Below, one piece after another: positions 8,768-18,206 of a stretch of DNA of 64,000 nt (position 1 is the first letter of the stretch; each line of letters opens with the position of its first letter). The position numbers were made by a program, and so were the translations under genes. The notes under the pieces are model-generated. The model searched no databases and had not been told where the DNA came from. It saw nothing but the letters and a program-made list of their open reading frames with translations. The DNA is from Microcystis wesenbergii NRERC-220 (GTDB lineage Bacteria; Cyanobacteriota; Cyanobacteriia; Cyanobacteriales; Microcystaceae), in contig NZ_JAVSJA010000001.1 of the NCBI RefSeq assembly GCF_032027425.1, positions 1,364,001 to 1,428,000 on the forward strand. Direction: 5' to 3'.

Positions 8768-9871
8768 ATGTCGAAATCAATTTGTATTACTCTTGGAACT
8801 CGTCCCGAAGCGATTAAATTAGCTCCCGTTATTCGTGCTTTTCAAGAATCGGAACAGTTTAAAACCCATGTTATTCTGACGGGACAGCATAAAGAAATGG
8901 TAGCGCAGGTGATGGAATTATTTGCTTTAAAAGCAGACGAAAATCTTGATATTATGCAAACTCGTCAAACTTTAACTGATATTACTTGCCGCAGTTTACG
9001 GGGTTTAGAAACAGTTTTTGAGCGCATAAAACCAGATTTAATTATTGTGCAAGGTGATACTACTACTGCTTTTGCTGCTGCTTTAGCGGCTTTTTATCAA
9101 CAAATTCCTATCGCCCATGTGGAAGCAGGATTAAGAACTAATGATATCTATAATCCCTATCCCGAAGAAGCTAATCGTCGCCTAATTTCTCAACTGACTA
9201 ACCTACATTTTGCTCCCACTACTTTAGCCGTGGAAAATTTACAAAAATCTGGGGTGACAGGAAATATTCACCACACCGGCAACACGGTTATTGATGCTTT
9301 ATTAACCGTAGCCAAAACCGCACCAGAATGTCAAATTGCTGGCTTAAATTGGTCAGATTATCGGGTTTTATTAGCCACGGTTCACCGCCGGGAAAATTGG
9401 GGCGAACCCTTACAGTATATTATCAAAGGATTCACTTTGTTGTTAGAAAAATATGCCGATACAGCCCTATTATTACCCCTGCATCGCAATCCCACCGTCC
9501 GAGAACCAATACAGTCCGCTTTGGGCAATCATCCCAGGGTATTTTTAACCGAACCTCTCGATTATGCCGAGTTAGTGGGGGCGATTCAACGCTGTTATTT
9601 ATTATTAACTGATTCCGGGGGCATTCAAGAAGAAGCCCCCAGTTTAGGAAAACCAGTTTTAGTATTGCGAGAAACCACAGAAAGACCGGAAGCAGTACAA
9701 GCGGGAACAGCGAAATTAATTGGTACTAATCCAGAGCAAATTTTAGCCGCAGCGGGAGAATTATTAAGGGATAAAATCGCCTATGATCGTATGGCTAATG
9801 CAATTAATCCTTTTGGAGATGGACAAGCATCCCAAAGAATCCTCCAAATCGTCCAAGATTTTTTGGCTTAA
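8768..9871 (+). CDS. wecB: UDP-N-acetylglucosamine 2-epimerase (non-hydrolysing)
   Basis: A 367-residue enzyme interconverting UDP-GlcNAc and UDP-ManNAc, a precursor step for envelope or exopolysaccharide. Family motifs are GTRPEAIKLAPV at the N-terminus, VQGDTTTAFAAALAAFY, HVEAGLRT, HTGNTVIDAL, and LTDSGGIQEEAPSLGKPVLV followed by RETTERPEA. Length and motifs are complete. The start ATG directly abuts the 9-bp duplication left by the IS4-type element, so no native ribosome-binding site or promoter remains next to it; any expression must come from within or across the IS. ruvC starts 3 bp after the stop, suggesting co-transcription. Confidence 0.95.
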   Translation: MSKSICITLGTRPEAIKLAPVIRAFQESEQFKTHVILTGQHKEMVAQVMELFALKADENLDIMQTRQTLTDITCRSLRGLETVFERIKPDLIIVQGDTTTAFAAALAAFYQQIPIAHVEAGLRTNDIYNPYPEEANRRLISQLTNLHFAPTTLAVENLQKSGVTGNIHHTGNTVIDALLTVAKTAPECQIAGLNWSDYRVLLATVHRRENWGEPLQYIIKGFTLLLEKYADTALLLPLHRNPTVREPIQSALGNHPRVFLTEPLDYAELVGAIQRCYLLLTDSGGIQEEAPSLGKPVLVLRETTERPEAVQAGTAKLIGTNPEQILAAAGELLRDKIAYDRMANAINPFGDGQASQRILQIVQDFLA

Positions 9872-9874
9872 TCT

Positions 9875-10360
9875 ATGACTACTTGGTTGGGTATCGACCC
9901 CGGATTAGCGATTGTCGGTTGGGCTATTCTCCGGGATAATAGTGAGTTAATGCCGGTTTTAGTCGATTACGGCACGATCGAAACTTCTAAAAATCTTTCT
10001 ACTGCCCAGCGTTTGATCGAAATTGAACGGGATTTAAAGGAGTTAATCGCAGAATATAAACCGGGGGAAATTGCCGTGGAAATGCCCTTTTTTAACCGGC
10101 AAATCAAGGCAGCCGGTGGAGTCCTGCAAGCATTGGGAATTATCAATCTAGTTAGCTGTCGCGATGGGGGAATTGAACCGATTTTCCTCCATCAAGCTAG
10201 TTGGAAATGTCATCTGGGCCATGGTAGGGCCACTAAAGCTGAGGTGGCCGAACAAATTAAGTATTTATTCGGATTGACAAAAATGCCTATTAATGATGCT
10301 GTAGATGCTATAGCGATCGCATACGCTGCTTTCAGTGGCGTTCGCAATCAAATCTCTTGA
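9875..10360 (+). CDS. ruvC: Holliday junction resolvase RuvC
   Basis: A 161-residue crossover-junction endonuclease. The acidic catalytic set is visible: D8 (WLGIDPGLAIVGWAIL), E69 (IAVEMPFF), D142 and D145 (NDAVDAIAIAYAAF). Length is normal for RuvC. It acts on four-way junctions with RuvAB during recombination and repair. It lies 3 bp downstream of wecB, so its expression is probably tied to that gene and may have been affected by the upstream IS insertion. Confidence 0.92.
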   Translation: MTTWLGIDPGLAIVGWAILRDNSELMPVLVDYGTIETSKNLSTAQRLIEIERDLKELIAEYKPGEIAVEMPFFNRQIKAAGGVLQALGIINLVSCRDGGIEPIFLHQASWKCHLGHGRATKAEVAEQIKYLFGLTKMPINDAVDAIAIAYAAFSGVRNQIS

Positions 10361-10759
10361 AGCAATTTGACGAAATTGGCGCAAAAATTTAGCTGACAAC
10401 TAAAAGCCATCTTTAAGCTTGCACTATCTTAGTTCGATGGGACGGTTGAAGATAATAAGGCTTTCAAATATCTTTGATTAGCGTTGGGTTTCCTTCCTCA
10501 ACCGTTCGGCAAAAGCTCACGGCCGAAGCCCAACCTACCATATTAGCGATTGCAGCAAAGGGTTTAAGTGTGGAATTGTGATAATTGTCATCGTCAATGC
10601 TAACAAAAATATGGTAAGTAGTCGTGCAAAATAAATTTCCTAGTGAAGATAGGCAAGAGGCAAAAGGCAAAAGGCAAAAGCTTTATCGAAATGTGTAATT
10701 AATTTTGCTTAGGTACTTATAGTTCTTAAATGAGTATAAGTTTAAAATAATGAAAATAG
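10361..10759. other. Intergenic region holding a MITE
   Basis: No gene recognised. A stretch near 10485-10530 (GTTCGGCAAAAGCTCACGGC) resembles repeat material also found near 46500 and 52400-52520. The family II MITE at 10615-10719 fills much of the rest. Confidence 0.5.
10615..10719. repeat. MITE family II, copy 2 (105 bp)
   Basis: Ends are TAAGTAGTCGTGCAAAATAA and TTAATTTTGCTTAGGTACTTA, as in the copy at 1484-1589 but in the opposite orientation. The core is a GGCAAAAG tandem (about three units), different from the cores of the other copies. Confidence 0.8.
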
Positions 10760-11011
10760 ATGAAAATAAAAGTTTCCCAAAAAAAGGCATCATCAAACGG
10801 AGTTAACCCTCAGTTAAAGGATATTGCCTATTCGATGGACGCACTGATTCCGGGCTTTTATATTTGGTTGGGTTCTTTTTGTTGGCGATTGGGGGGTAGT
10901 GATGCAGAAGAAAGTTATCCAGGAACAATACATAGTTTTGCGGGTATCAGCTTAGTTTTACCCGGTTATCAAATTTTTACAACCTATAAAGGGAGTTATG
11001 ACCCTCGATAA
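10760..11011 (+). CDS. Hypothetical protein (83 aa)
   Basis: Not recognised. It has a basic N-terminus (MKIKVSQKKASSNG) and a hydrophobic, aromatic middle (IPGFYIWLGSFCWRLGG) that is too short and polar to call a clear membrane helix. It ends 27 bp before the open frame of the toxin gene and is on the same strand. It could belong to the toxin-antitoxin cluster or be a truncated gene; nothing decides this. Confidence 0.35.
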   Translation: MKIKVSQKKASSNGVNPQLKDIAYSMDALIPGFYIWLGSFCWRLGGSDAEESYPGTIHSFAGISLVLPGYQIFTTYKGSYDPR

Positions 11012-11080
11012 GCATCAAATTGATGGTCTTTAGGTATAATGGGGCTTGACCGGTGGTATCAGTTATATCACCATAAGCGA

Positions 11081-11425
11081 ATGCGTAATACCCGTCCTAT
11101 ATCTTGGATTAAAGCGGCACGGAAAGATTTTCAAAAGTTTCCCAAGGAAGCCCAAGAAATTGTACTTGACGCTTTAACTATTGCAGCAGAAGGGGCAAAA
11201 TCATCCCTAACCAAGCCTTTTAAGGGGATGGGTTCTGGTGTGTTCGAGATTGCTCTACCTTTCAAGGGGGATGCCTATCGAACTATCTATGCTGTCCAGT
11301 TAGGTGAGGCTATCTGGGTGATTCATGCCTTCCAGAAAAAATCCCCAAAAGGGATCAAAACACCACAGCAAGAAGTCGAAGTTATCAAAGCACGGCTCAA
11401 GCGATTGAAGGAGGAACTCTCATGA
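11081..11425 (+). CDS. RelE/ParE-type toxin (Gp49/DUF891-like)
   Basis: About 114 residues from the Met at 11081 (MRNTRPISWI); the frame is open from 11039 but the extra 14 residues do not look like the family. The body fits phage Gp49-like/HigB toxins: ISWIKAARKDFQKFPKEAQE, KPFKGMGSGVFEIALPF, AYRTIYAVQLGEAIWVIHAF, QKKSPKGIKTPQQE. Such toxins cleave mRNA at the ribosome. Its stop overlaps the start of the antitoxin gene by 4 bp (ATGA), giving toxin-first order as in HigBA-type modules. Confidence 0.8.
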   Translation: MRNTRPISWIKAARKDFQKFPKEAQEIVLDALTIAAEGAKSSLTKPFKGMGSGVFEIALPFKGDAYRTIYAVQLGEAIWVIHAFQKKSPKGIKTPQQEVEVIKARLKRLKEELS

Positions 11426-11745
11426 GTGAAGAACAATTTGAACTGGTACAAGGTAGCGGGAATGTGTACCGCGATTTTGGCGATGTAGATGCGGACGTGC
11501 GACAAGCGAAAGCACTGCTTGCTGCTGAAATTATCAAGGTTCTGGAGAAGGAAGACTTATCAACCCGCGATGCTCAAGTGCGAACTGGAATTAATCACAG
11601 TGAATTTGTCCAGATTCGCCGTGCTAATTTGGGACGCTTTACTATTGACCGTTTGATCTCAATTTTGGGTCGTCTCAATCAACAGGTTGAAATTACTATT
11701 ACGACCCATCCAAGAACCACTGATTCTTCACCAATGGCATCCTAA
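11422..11745 (+). CDS. XRE-type antitoxin
   Basis: A 107-residue protein with a helix-turn-helix in the middle ([20 protein letters not shown], then [20 protein letters not shown]), typical of XRE antitoxins paired with Gp49/HigB toxins. Translation is coupled to the toxin through the ATGA overlap. It is expected to neutralise the toxin and repress the shared promoter. The 3' end overlaps the 3' end of the convergent secF by 4 bp. Confidence 0.8.
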   Translation: MSEEQFELVQGSGNVYRDFGDVDADVRQAKALLAAEIIKVLEKEDLSTRDAQVRTGINHSEFVQIRRANLGRFTIDRLISILGRLNQQVEITITTHPRTTDSSPMAS

Positions 11746-12674
11746 CTGTAATTGAGTGTGGGTCGATGGGAACGACCGCGCCACCAAGCTAGTAGGGTAC
11801 TAGCGATAAAAATACTCGAATAGGCCCCGGCTACGAAACCAATAATTAAAGCTAGGGCAAAATATTTTAAAGTCGTGCCACCAAAGAGAAAAATCGCCAC
11901 CAGAGGCAATAAAGTAGTCAGGGTGGTATTAATTGAACGAGTTAGGGTTTGACTCACCGCATTATCGACAATTTCATCCACGGATAATTCGGGGGTATTA
12001 GCAAAATTTTCCCGCACGCGATCATAAATTACCACTGTGTCATTAACAGAAAAGCCCACAATTGTCAAGAGGGAAACCAAAAATAAACTATCCACTTCTA
12101 CCCCCGCAATTAAGCCTAAAACCGCAAAGACCCCTAAAGTGATCAAAACGTCGTGCAGCAGGGCGACAATGGCAAAAAAAGCGTAATCCCGTTGAAAACG
12201 GAAGCTTAGATAGACAGCAATGCCAAAAAATGACACTAATAAAGCTAAAAATCCCGACCGAAATAATTCTTGACCGATGGTGGGTCCGACCGTATCGATT
12301 TGACCGGTTTCGGGGTCAAAGGCCCCGATTTTCTGGTTTAAGGTGTCGAGTAATTTCGTTCTCTGTTCTTCTGCCAGGGTTTTCGTCCGCACCGATAAAG
12401 TATATTTATCCAACACCTGCACACTACTGTTACCCAATCCCTCCTCGTCTAAAATCCCTTGCACTTCGGCAGTAGTTAAGAGTTTCTCACAGGTATTCTT
12501 TTTGGCACAGGCTAATTCTATCTGAATTCTCGTACCACCAACAAAATCTAAACTCGGTCGCAAAGGTGCTTGAATAGTGAACCAAGAAATCACCATGGCC
12601 AAAATACTACCAATCGTCAGCAAGGCCGAGACTGTCCACCAAAAATTACGCTGTTTTGTAACGTTAAATGCCAT
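11742..12674 (-). CDS. secF: Protein translocase subunit SecF
   Basis: A 310-residue membrane protein with an N-terminal transmembrane helix ([20 protein letters not shown]), a periplasmic domain, and five further helices. Family motifs include [13 protein letters not shown] near the N-terminus and [18 protein letters not shown] in the membrane part. It works with SecD and SecYEG to use the proton motive force in late protein export. It lies downstream of secD on the same strand, separated by 167 bp of mostly repeat sequence. Confidence 0.95.
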   Translation of the reverse strand: MAFNVTKQRNFWWTVSALLTIGSILAMVISWFTIQAPLRPSLDFVGGTRIQIELACAKKNTCEKLLTTAEVQGILDEEGLGNSSVQVLDKYTLSVRTKTLAEEQRTKLLDTLNQKIGAFDPETGQIDTVGPTIGQELFRSGFLALLVSFFGIAVYLSFRFQRDYAFFAIVALLHDVLITLGVFAVLGLIAGVEVDSLFLVSLLTIVGFSVNDTVVIYDRVRENFANTPELSVDEIVDNAVSQTLTRSINTTLTTLLPLVAIFLFGGTTLKYFALALIIGFVAGAYSSIFIASTLLAWWRGRSHRPTLNYS

Positions 12675-12841
12675 ATCGATTAAGTAAAAAGGAAAAAAGG
12701 AGACAGGAGTAGGGATATTTTTCAGTTATCAGTAAGCAGTAATCAGTGGGGGAATAACTGGTAACTGATAACCGATTAACACTGTTAACTTAAAACTCAA
12801 ATCTGATAACTGATAACTGATAACTGATAACTGATAACTGA
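12675..12841. repeat. secD-secF spacer filled with heptamer repeats
   Basis: Contains a run of CTGATAA heptamers (12803-12842, about six units) plus scattered CAGTTATCAGTAAGCAGTAA-like units. These are the reverse-complement type of the repeat at 5229-5266. No gene or terminator recognised, so secD-secF read-through remains possible. Confidence 0.7.
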
Positions 12842-14248
12842 TTATTGGTTTACCGGTAAATTAGGGCAGAAAAGTTGCGGTTTTTGACGGACGCTGGGAA
12901 CGTTTAACACGGTGATTAACAGGAGAGTGCGACTACAGGTTAAAGCGGTAAACATACTCACAGCTACCCCAATGGCTAAAGTTAAAGCAAAACCCTTGAC
13001 TAATCCTGAACCCAACCAAAATAAGGCAGCACAGGCGATTAAAGTAGTGACATTACTATCAAGAATACTGGAAAAAGCCCGATAAAATCCCGACTCTACT
13101 GCCCGAAATAGGGATTTTCCGGCCCTTAATTCCTCCCGGGTACGCTCAAAAATCAGTACATTTGCATCAACTGCCATGCCGATACTGAGGATAAATCCAG
13201 CAATACCGGGTAAAGTCATGGTGACTCCCACTAGGGCAAAAGCTCCCAGAGAGAGAATAGTATAGATAATCAGGGAAATATCGGCAATAATACCGGGTAA
13301 ACGGTAATAAACCGCCATGAAGATTAAAACTAACAGTAAACCCACTAAACCAGCGTAGATACTGCGACGGATGCTATCCTGGCCTAAAGTTGCCCCGACA
13401 GTGCGAATTTCTTCCACTTTAACGGGGAAAGGTAGAGAACCACCGCGCAATTGAATCGCTAGATCGTTGGCAGTTTCGGCGGTAAAATTACCGGTAATCA
13501 CGGCCCGGCCTCCTGTAATTCCCGTTTGGGCAAACTGCACATCAACCACAGGGGCGCTAATTAATTCATTATCGAGGAAAATCCCAATACTGCGACCAGT
13601 ACCCGCGATCGCTTTAGTCAGTTCGGCAAATTTATTGCCCCCTTCCGAATCGAAAGTAATGGCCACTTCCCAGTTAGTGCCTTGGGTGGAACTAATAGTG
13701 GCATTTTGCAGATTTTTTCCAGTTAAGTCCACCGACTCAAATAAATTTAAAATTGCCTCTTTAGATTTTTGCAGAGATTGTTCTAGTTCGGCAATTTTAG
13801 CGGCATTTTCGGGTTTATTCTCGGCTTTGAGGTCGGCTAATTCCGCTTTTTTTTGTTGAAAAATCGAGTATTCAGCCCGAAATTCTCCTTCTGTACCTTG
13901 TTTTTGCTGACGAAATTCTAATTGGGCCTGAACATTTAGGTTTCTCTCAGCTTCTTTGGGATCTGTGACCCCCGGTAGTTGCACGATTACCTGATTTTTA
14001 CTGTCCACAGTCTGCACTAATGATTCAGAAACACCGAGGGCATTAACGCGATTTTCAATCACATTTTGTACGGCTTTTAAATCATTAGGTTGAATGGTTG
14101 TGACGGTTTCAGTGGGTTTAACCTGAATGGTTAATTGACTACCACCGCGCAGGTCTAAACCTAATTGTAGGGGTAACTTAATCAGGACGATGATCGAGGC
14201 AACAACCAGGCCGATGATCAGTAACAATAACCAATTTTGTCTCTGCAT
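12842..14248 (-). CDS. secD: Protein translocase subunit SecD
   Basis: A 468-residue protein with an N-terminal helix (LLLLIIGLVVASIIVLI), the GLDLRGGSQLTIQV motif, a large periplasmic domain containing a charged helical insertion (about residues 120-165, rich in E/K/A), and a C-terminal six-helix bundle with IGMAVDANVLIFERTREE. It partners SecF in Sec-dependent translocation. Its start is 26 bp downstream of pdhB, so the two may be co-transcribed; linkage of secD to pdhB reflects position, not shared function. Confidence 0.95.
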   Translation of the reverse strand: MQRQNWLLLLIIGLVVASIIVLIKLPLQLGLDLRGGSQLTIQVKPTETVTTIQPNDLKAVQNVIENRVNALGVSESLVQTVDSKNQVIVQLPGVTDPKEAERNLNVQAQLEFRQQKQGTEGEFRAEYSIFQQKKAELADLKAENKPENAAKIAELEQSLQKSKEAILNLFESVDLTGKNLQNATISSTQGTNWEVAITFDSEGGNKFAELTKAIAGTGRSIGIFLDNELISAPVVDVQFAQTGITGGRAVITGNFTAETANDLAIQLRGGSLPFPVKVEEIRTVGATLGQDSIRRSIYAGLVGLLLVLIFMAVYYRLPGIIADISLIIYTILSLGAFALVGVTMTLPGIAGFILSIGMAVDANVLIFERTREELRAGKSLFRAVESGFYRAFSSILDSNVTTLIACAALFWLGSGLVKGFALTLAIGVAVSMFTALTCSRTLLLITVLNVPSVRQKPQLFCPNLPVNQ

Positions 14249-14274
14249 AACTTCAGTATCAAAAGGAGAATTTT

Positions 14275-15258
14275 TTAAATGCGATCGCCGACCATTTTTT
14301 GGACAGCTTCGACAATTTGATTAGGTTGAATAATCGTCAATCTTTCTAGATTACCGTTATAAGGTGTGGGTATATCTTGGGAAGATAATCTTAACACGGG
14401 GGCATCTAATTCATCGAATAACTGCTCGTTAATTAAAGCAATTAACTCGGAAGCAATTCCTGCCGTTTTCATACATTCTTCCACGATAATCACCCTGTGA
14501 GTCTTGCGAATCGAAGCGGCAATCGTCTCCATATCAAAGGGTTTCAGGGAAATTAAATCGATAATTTCTGGATCATAGCCATCTTTTTCTAACTGTTTTA
14601 ATGCCTGTAAACAGTGATGACGCATCCGCGAATAGGTGAGAATGGTGATATCTTCTCCCTTGCGAACGATTTCCGCTTTATCGAGGGGTAAAAGATACTC
14701 GGTATCAGGTAAATTTTCCTTGAGATTATAGAGAAGAACGTGTTCAAAGAAAAGCACGGGGTTATTATCTCTAATCGCCGATTTTAATAAACCTTTGGCG
14801 TTGTAGGGAGTGGAACAAGCGACAATTTTTAGGCCGGGTACCGCATGAAAATAGGCCTCTAAACGTTGGGAATGTTCCGCCCCTAATTGTCTGCCCACAC
14901 CCCCCGGACCGCGGATAACCATGGGGATTTTAAAATTACCGCCGGAAGTATAACGTAACATCCCAGCATTGTTGGCAATTTGGTTAAAGGCAAGCAGAAG
15001 AAAACCCATATTCATGCCTTCAATAATCGGACGTAATCCCGTCATGGCTGCCCCCACTGCCATGCCCGTAAAACTATTTTCAGCGATGGGAGTATCTAAA
15101 ACCCTTAAATCGCCATATTTTTTGTAGAGATCTTTGGTAACTTTGTAGGAACCACCGTAATGACCCACATCTTCACCCAAAACAAATACTGTCTGGTCGC
15201 GGCCCATTTCCTCATCGATCGCCTGTCGCAAAGCATTAAATAATAGGGTTTCTGCCAT
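14275..15258 (-). CDS. pdhB: Pyruvate dehydrogenase E1 component, beta subunit
   Basis: A 327-residue E1-beta protein. Recognisable stretches are [75 protein letters not shown], and [20 protein letters not shown] followed by [11 protein letters not shown]. It pairs with an alpha subunit encoded elsewhere to form the thiamine-diphosphate-dependent E1 that feeds acetyl-CoA synthesis. Full length. First gene of the minus-strand run pdhB-secD-secF. Confidence 0.95.
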   Translation of the reverse strand: MAETLLFNALRQAIDEEMGRDQTVFVLGEDVGHYGGSYKVTKDLYKKYGDLRVLDTPIAENSFTGMAVGAAMTGLRPIIEGMNMGFLLLAFNQIANNAGMLRYTSGGNFKIPMVIRGPGGVGRQLGAEHSQRLEAYFHAVPGLKIVACSTPYNAKGLLKSAIRDNNPVLFFEHVLLYNLKENLPDTEYLLPLDKAEIVRKGEDITILTYSRMRHHCLQALKQLEKDGYDPEIIDLISLKPFDMETIAASIRKTHRVIIVEECMKTAGIASELIALINEQLFDELDAPVLRLSSQDIPTPYNGNLERLTIIQPNQIVEAVQKMVGDRI

Positions 15259-15376
15259 ATCAAGTCCCCGCTTACAATTCGGTCATCTTATCACTAAACT
15301 TATTATCTTACCCCTTTTCTGGCCCGAAGGAAGTGGGGAAGTGGGGAAGTGGGGAGCAGGGAGATGGGGAGAGGGC

Positions 15377-15612
15377 AGGGCTGTTTCATTTTCCGAATCT
15401 AATTCTTTTTTTTGCTACCCTTAATCGCTTATGAGGTAGGCTAACGAGCAGGGAAGTACAGGTTTTTGCTCTCATTGTAGGTTGATTCATGAATCAACCT
15501 ACAAAGCACGACGTTTTTAAAGATTTTCAGATATATATTTCCGAAAAATCGACTAAAAACGTTGCCAGATAAGGATTTGAGGGAATGACATTTGAGAGAA
15601 TGAAACAGCCCT
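15377..15612. repeat. MITE with ISAs1-like ends (236 bp)
   Basis: The left end AGGGCTGTTTCATTTTC and the complement of the right end AGGGCTGTTTCATTCTC form inverted repeats. They match the end of the ISAs1 element at 52935-54885 (AGGGCTGATTCATTCTC) except for one base. No coding potential. It contains the 30-bp palindrome at 15475-15504. Confidence 0.6.
15475..15504. repeat. 30-bp perfect palindrome, variant
   Basis: Each half reads TTGTAGGTTGATTCA and its complement, meeting at the centre TCATGA. It is a variant of the palindrome at 15638-15667 and 20226-20255. There is no T-tract, so it is not a typical intrinsic terminator. Confidence 0.9.
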
Positions 15613-15637
15613 ACCCCAACGGGTAGGGTTGATTCAA

Positions 15638-15667
15638 GGTAGGGTTGATTCATGAATCAACCCTACC
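15638..15667. repeat. 30-bp perfect palindrome
   Basis: Half-site GGTAGGGTTGATTCA followed by its exact complement. A directly repeated half-site precedes it at 15622-15637. The identical palindrome occurs at 20226-20255. Confidence 0.9.
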
Positions 15668-15905
15668 CCAACGGGGGATTTGGGGGGTTCTACCCCCCAA
15701 AAGCTGGGATTGAGCGATAAAATCGCAAGTAACGCCCAATTTGAGCAGAGAGTTTCCCTTTAAAAATCCCAACTTAGTAGATTTACAGAAATTGGCTGAT
15801 GAATAAAAACAATTATGACTATAGATAATAGTCTATTCTAGTTCCCGACAATCGGCCGGCAAAGAACTAAGATCAAGATCAAGCAATCCCCTACCGTTAA
15901 AGCTG

Positions 15906-17474
15906 ATGAAATTACCCCGTCTTGCCACTTTAATCATTGGTCTGAGCTTTATTTTCGGATTAATGTTGTGGTTAGTCAACTCTATCTATCGTCTTTACAT
16001 CCAGATCGCCTTTACCGCTCCTATCTTAGCTAATATTCTGCTTTTGCTGATTATCGGACTGCTGGGCTTGCTGATATACGTTCTTTTATACTACTTTTAT
16101 CTGCTGCCCCAGCGCCCAAAAAGTCGCCGCGGGTTGCATTCTTCCTCCCGTCCACCCCTAAAATTACCGGTAGAAAAAACCGAGGCTGCCGGGGAAACCT
16201 TAAAAGCTGTCCGGCAACAAGTGGAGCAAATTCAAGATAAAGTAACTCAACAGGTTTTTATTAAGCGTTCCCAAGAAATTGAGCGAAGTTTAGCCAGAAA
16301 AGAAGTTAAAATCATTGTTTTCGGCACGGGATCGGCGGGAAAAACCTCCCTAATTAACGCCCTCATCGGTCAAATGGTGGGCAATGTGGAGGCAACCATG
16401 GGAACCACGGAAAAAGGGGAAACCTATAGTTTAAAAATGAAAGGTGTGAATCGGGAAATTCAAATTACCGATACCCCCGGCATTCTCGAAATTGGTGCGG
16501 CCGGAGGTCAAAGGGAACAGTTAGCGCGACAATTAGCCACGGAAGCAGATTTACTTTTATTTGTCATCGATAACGATATTCGCCAATCGGAATATGGCCC
16601 TTTATTGCGTTTAATTGATATTGGTAAACGCTCTCTCTTAGTCTTTAATAAAATCGATCTCTATAGCGACGAAGATCGAGAAATGATTTTAAAACAATTA
16701 CGAGAACGGCTAAAAGGAGTGATCCTTTCCGCCGATATTATTGCTGTTACCGCTAATCCCCAACCAGTACAGTTAACCGGTGGACAAATCATCACACCGG
16801 AACCGGATATTTTAGCTTTAATTAAACGTTTAGCTTCAGTTTTACGGGCCGAAGGGGAGGATTTAGTGGCGGATAATATCCTCTTACAATCCCAAAGATT
16901 AGGAGAAGAAGCTAGGAAAATTATCGATCGCCAACGTCGTCGCCAAGCTGATAAAATTATCGATCGCTATCAGTGGATCGGTGCGGGAGTGATTGCGGTG
17001 ACTCCCTTACCAGTGTTCGATCTGTTAGCAACGGCGGCGGTTAATGCTCAAATGGTCAGGGAAATTGGTCAAGTTTATGGCTGTGAAATTAACAGCGATC
17101 GAGGTAAAGAATTGGCTGTATCTTTAGGCAAAACTCTAGTTAGTTTGGGAGTGGTGAAAGGAGCAGTAGAATTATTAGCCAGAATCCTACAGTTAAATTT
17201 TACTACCTATATAGTCGGTAAGGCAATTCAAGGGGTCAGTGCCGCCTATTTAACTCGCATTGCTGGCAAAAGTTTTATTGAATATTTCCGTCAGGATCAA
17301 GACTGGGGTGACGGTGGTATGACGGAAGTGGTACAAAGACAATTTCAACTTAGTCGCAAGGAAGAATTTATTAAGTCTTTTGTGGCCGATGCGATCGGTA
17401 AAGTGGTACAACCTTTTCAGGATGATTGGCAGCAAGAAGAAGTTTTAGAAGCTAGTCGCGAGGATGATTGGTAA
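15906..17474 (+). CDS. Membrane-anchored Era-like GTPase with DUF697 domain
   Basis: A 522-residue protein. Two transmembrane helices lie near the N-terminus (about 8-30 and 42-64), then a basic linker, then a GTPase domain: P-loop GTGSAGKT at 140-147, switch T in MGTTEKGE, DTPG in QITDTPGILE, and NKID in LLVFNKIDL. The C-terminal half (about 330-480) matches the DUF697 domain found in such proteins (QWIGAGVIAVTPLPVFDLLA). Probably a plasma- or thylakoid-membrane GTPase; its cellular role is unknown. It heads a plus-strand series of closely spaced genes up to the asparaginase. Confidence 0.85.
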   Translation: MKLPRLATLIIGLSFIFGLMLWLVNSIYRLYIQIAFTAPILANILLLLIIGLLGLLIYVLLYYFYLLPQRPKSRRGLHSSSRPPLKLPVEKTEAAGETLKAVRQQVEQIQDKVTQQVFIKRSQEIERSLARKEVKIIVFGTGSAGKTSLINALIGQMVGNVEATMGTTEKGETYSLKMKGVNREIQITDTPGILEIGAAGGQREQLARQLATEADLLLFVIDNDIRQSEYGPLLRLIDIGKRSLLVFNKIDLYSDEDREMILKQLRERLKGVILSADIIAVTANPQPVQLTGGQIITPEPDILALIKRLASVLRAEGEDLVADNILLQSQRLGEEARKIIDRQRRRQADKIIDRYQWIGAGVIAVTPLPVFDLLATAAVNAQMVREIGQVYGCEINSDRGKELAVSLGKTLVSLGVVKGAVELLARILQLNFTTYIVGKAIQGVSAAYLTRIAGKSFIEYFRQDQDWGDGGMTEVVQRQFQLSRKEEFIKSFVADAIGKVVQPFQDDWQQEEVLEASREDDW

Positions 17475-17554
17475 AGATCGAAACTGGGAGCGATAGGCAA
17501 AATTGTATAGTAATTGTTACAATCGTTTTGGGGTTCCACAAGGGCAAAAAAAAG

Positions 17555-18151
17555 ATGCGACAGCAAGTTATCGACTGGTTAAAAGAAAACGTCAACGAAC
17601 ACCGTCTGCGCCATATTCTTGGTGTGGAGACCATGTGTATTGATTTAGCTCGTCATCACGATCTCGATACCGTCCAAGCTGGGCAAGCCGGGTTAATGCA
17701 CGATCTAGCCAAATTTTTCAAGCCCAAAAAACTGCTAAAAATGGCGGAATCGGCGGGAATAGACGTGGATAATATCTGTGCATCCCATCCCCACTTACTC
17801 CACGCCGATGTCAGTGCAGTTGTCGCCCAAAAAGAATTTAACGTTACCGACGAGGAAATTCTCGAAGCAATTCGCAATCATACCCTCGGTAAACCCAATA
17901 TGAGTGATCTTAGCTGTATAGTCTTTATTGCCGATGCCTTGGAACCCAATCGCGGCGATACACCCGAATTAAACGCCCTACGACAACTCAGCTATCAAAA
18001 TCTCCATAAAAGCGTTCAACAAACCTGCGATTATTCCCTAAAATATCTTTTAAGTAGCCATTGTCCCATTCATCCCCGCACCGTGCTAACGCGCAACTGG
18101 GCGTTACAAATTGTTAAAGAACAACCAACGGAAACTAAAACCATTGATTAA
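17555..18151 (+). CDS. yqeK: HD-domain nucleotide hydrolase, YqeK family
   Basis: 198 residues from the ATG at 17555 (MRQQVIDWLKENVNEHRLRH); the open frame begins at 17468, but the additional residues are unlike the family. HD-domain metal ligands are visible: H20 in RLRHILGVE, the HD pair at 49-50 (LMHDLAKFF), then CASHPHLLHADVSA and IRNHTLG. YqeK proteins hydrolyse diadenosine tetraphosphate symmetrically. In many bacteria yqeK sits next to rsfS, as here (56 bp downstream), which supports the identification. Confidence 0.88.
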   Translation: MRQQVIDWLKENVNEHRLRHILGVETMCIDLARHHDLDTVQAGQAGLMHDLAKFFKPKKLLKMAESAGIDVDNICASHPHLLHADVSAVVAQKEFNVTDEEILEAIRNHTLGKPNMSDLSCIVFIADALEPNRGDTPELNALRQLSYQNLHKSVQQTCDYSLKYLLSSHCPIHPRTVLTRNWALQIVKEQPTETKTID

Positions 18152-18206
18152 CATAATCTCAAGACTCCCTTACAACCACCTTAGCCAAAGGATAACCGCA
18201 ACCTGA

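Larger units (their letters stand above)
15259..15905. other. 647-bp intergenic region of repeats
   Basis: No gene supported. It holds a GAAGTGGGG tandem (about 15328-15360), an inverted-repeat element (15377-15612), two 30-bp palindromes, and a C/G-rich inverted stretch (CCCCAACGGGGGATTTGGGG, 15665-15700). Promoters for the divergent pdhB and GTPase genes must lie near its edges but are not clear. Confidence 0.6.

Noticed and set aside
10464-10670. A 68-codon minus-strand ORF as a gene
   Set aside because: It runs through a MITE and GGCAAAAG repeats, has no ribosome-binding site and no recognisable features.
15441-15653. A 70-codon minus-strand ORF
   Set aside because: It crosses a MITE and a palindrome; the translation is low-quality and repeat-derived.
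15638-15667. 30-bp palindromes as transcription terminators
   Set aside because: There is no following T-tract and they sit far from gene ends or inside MITEs.
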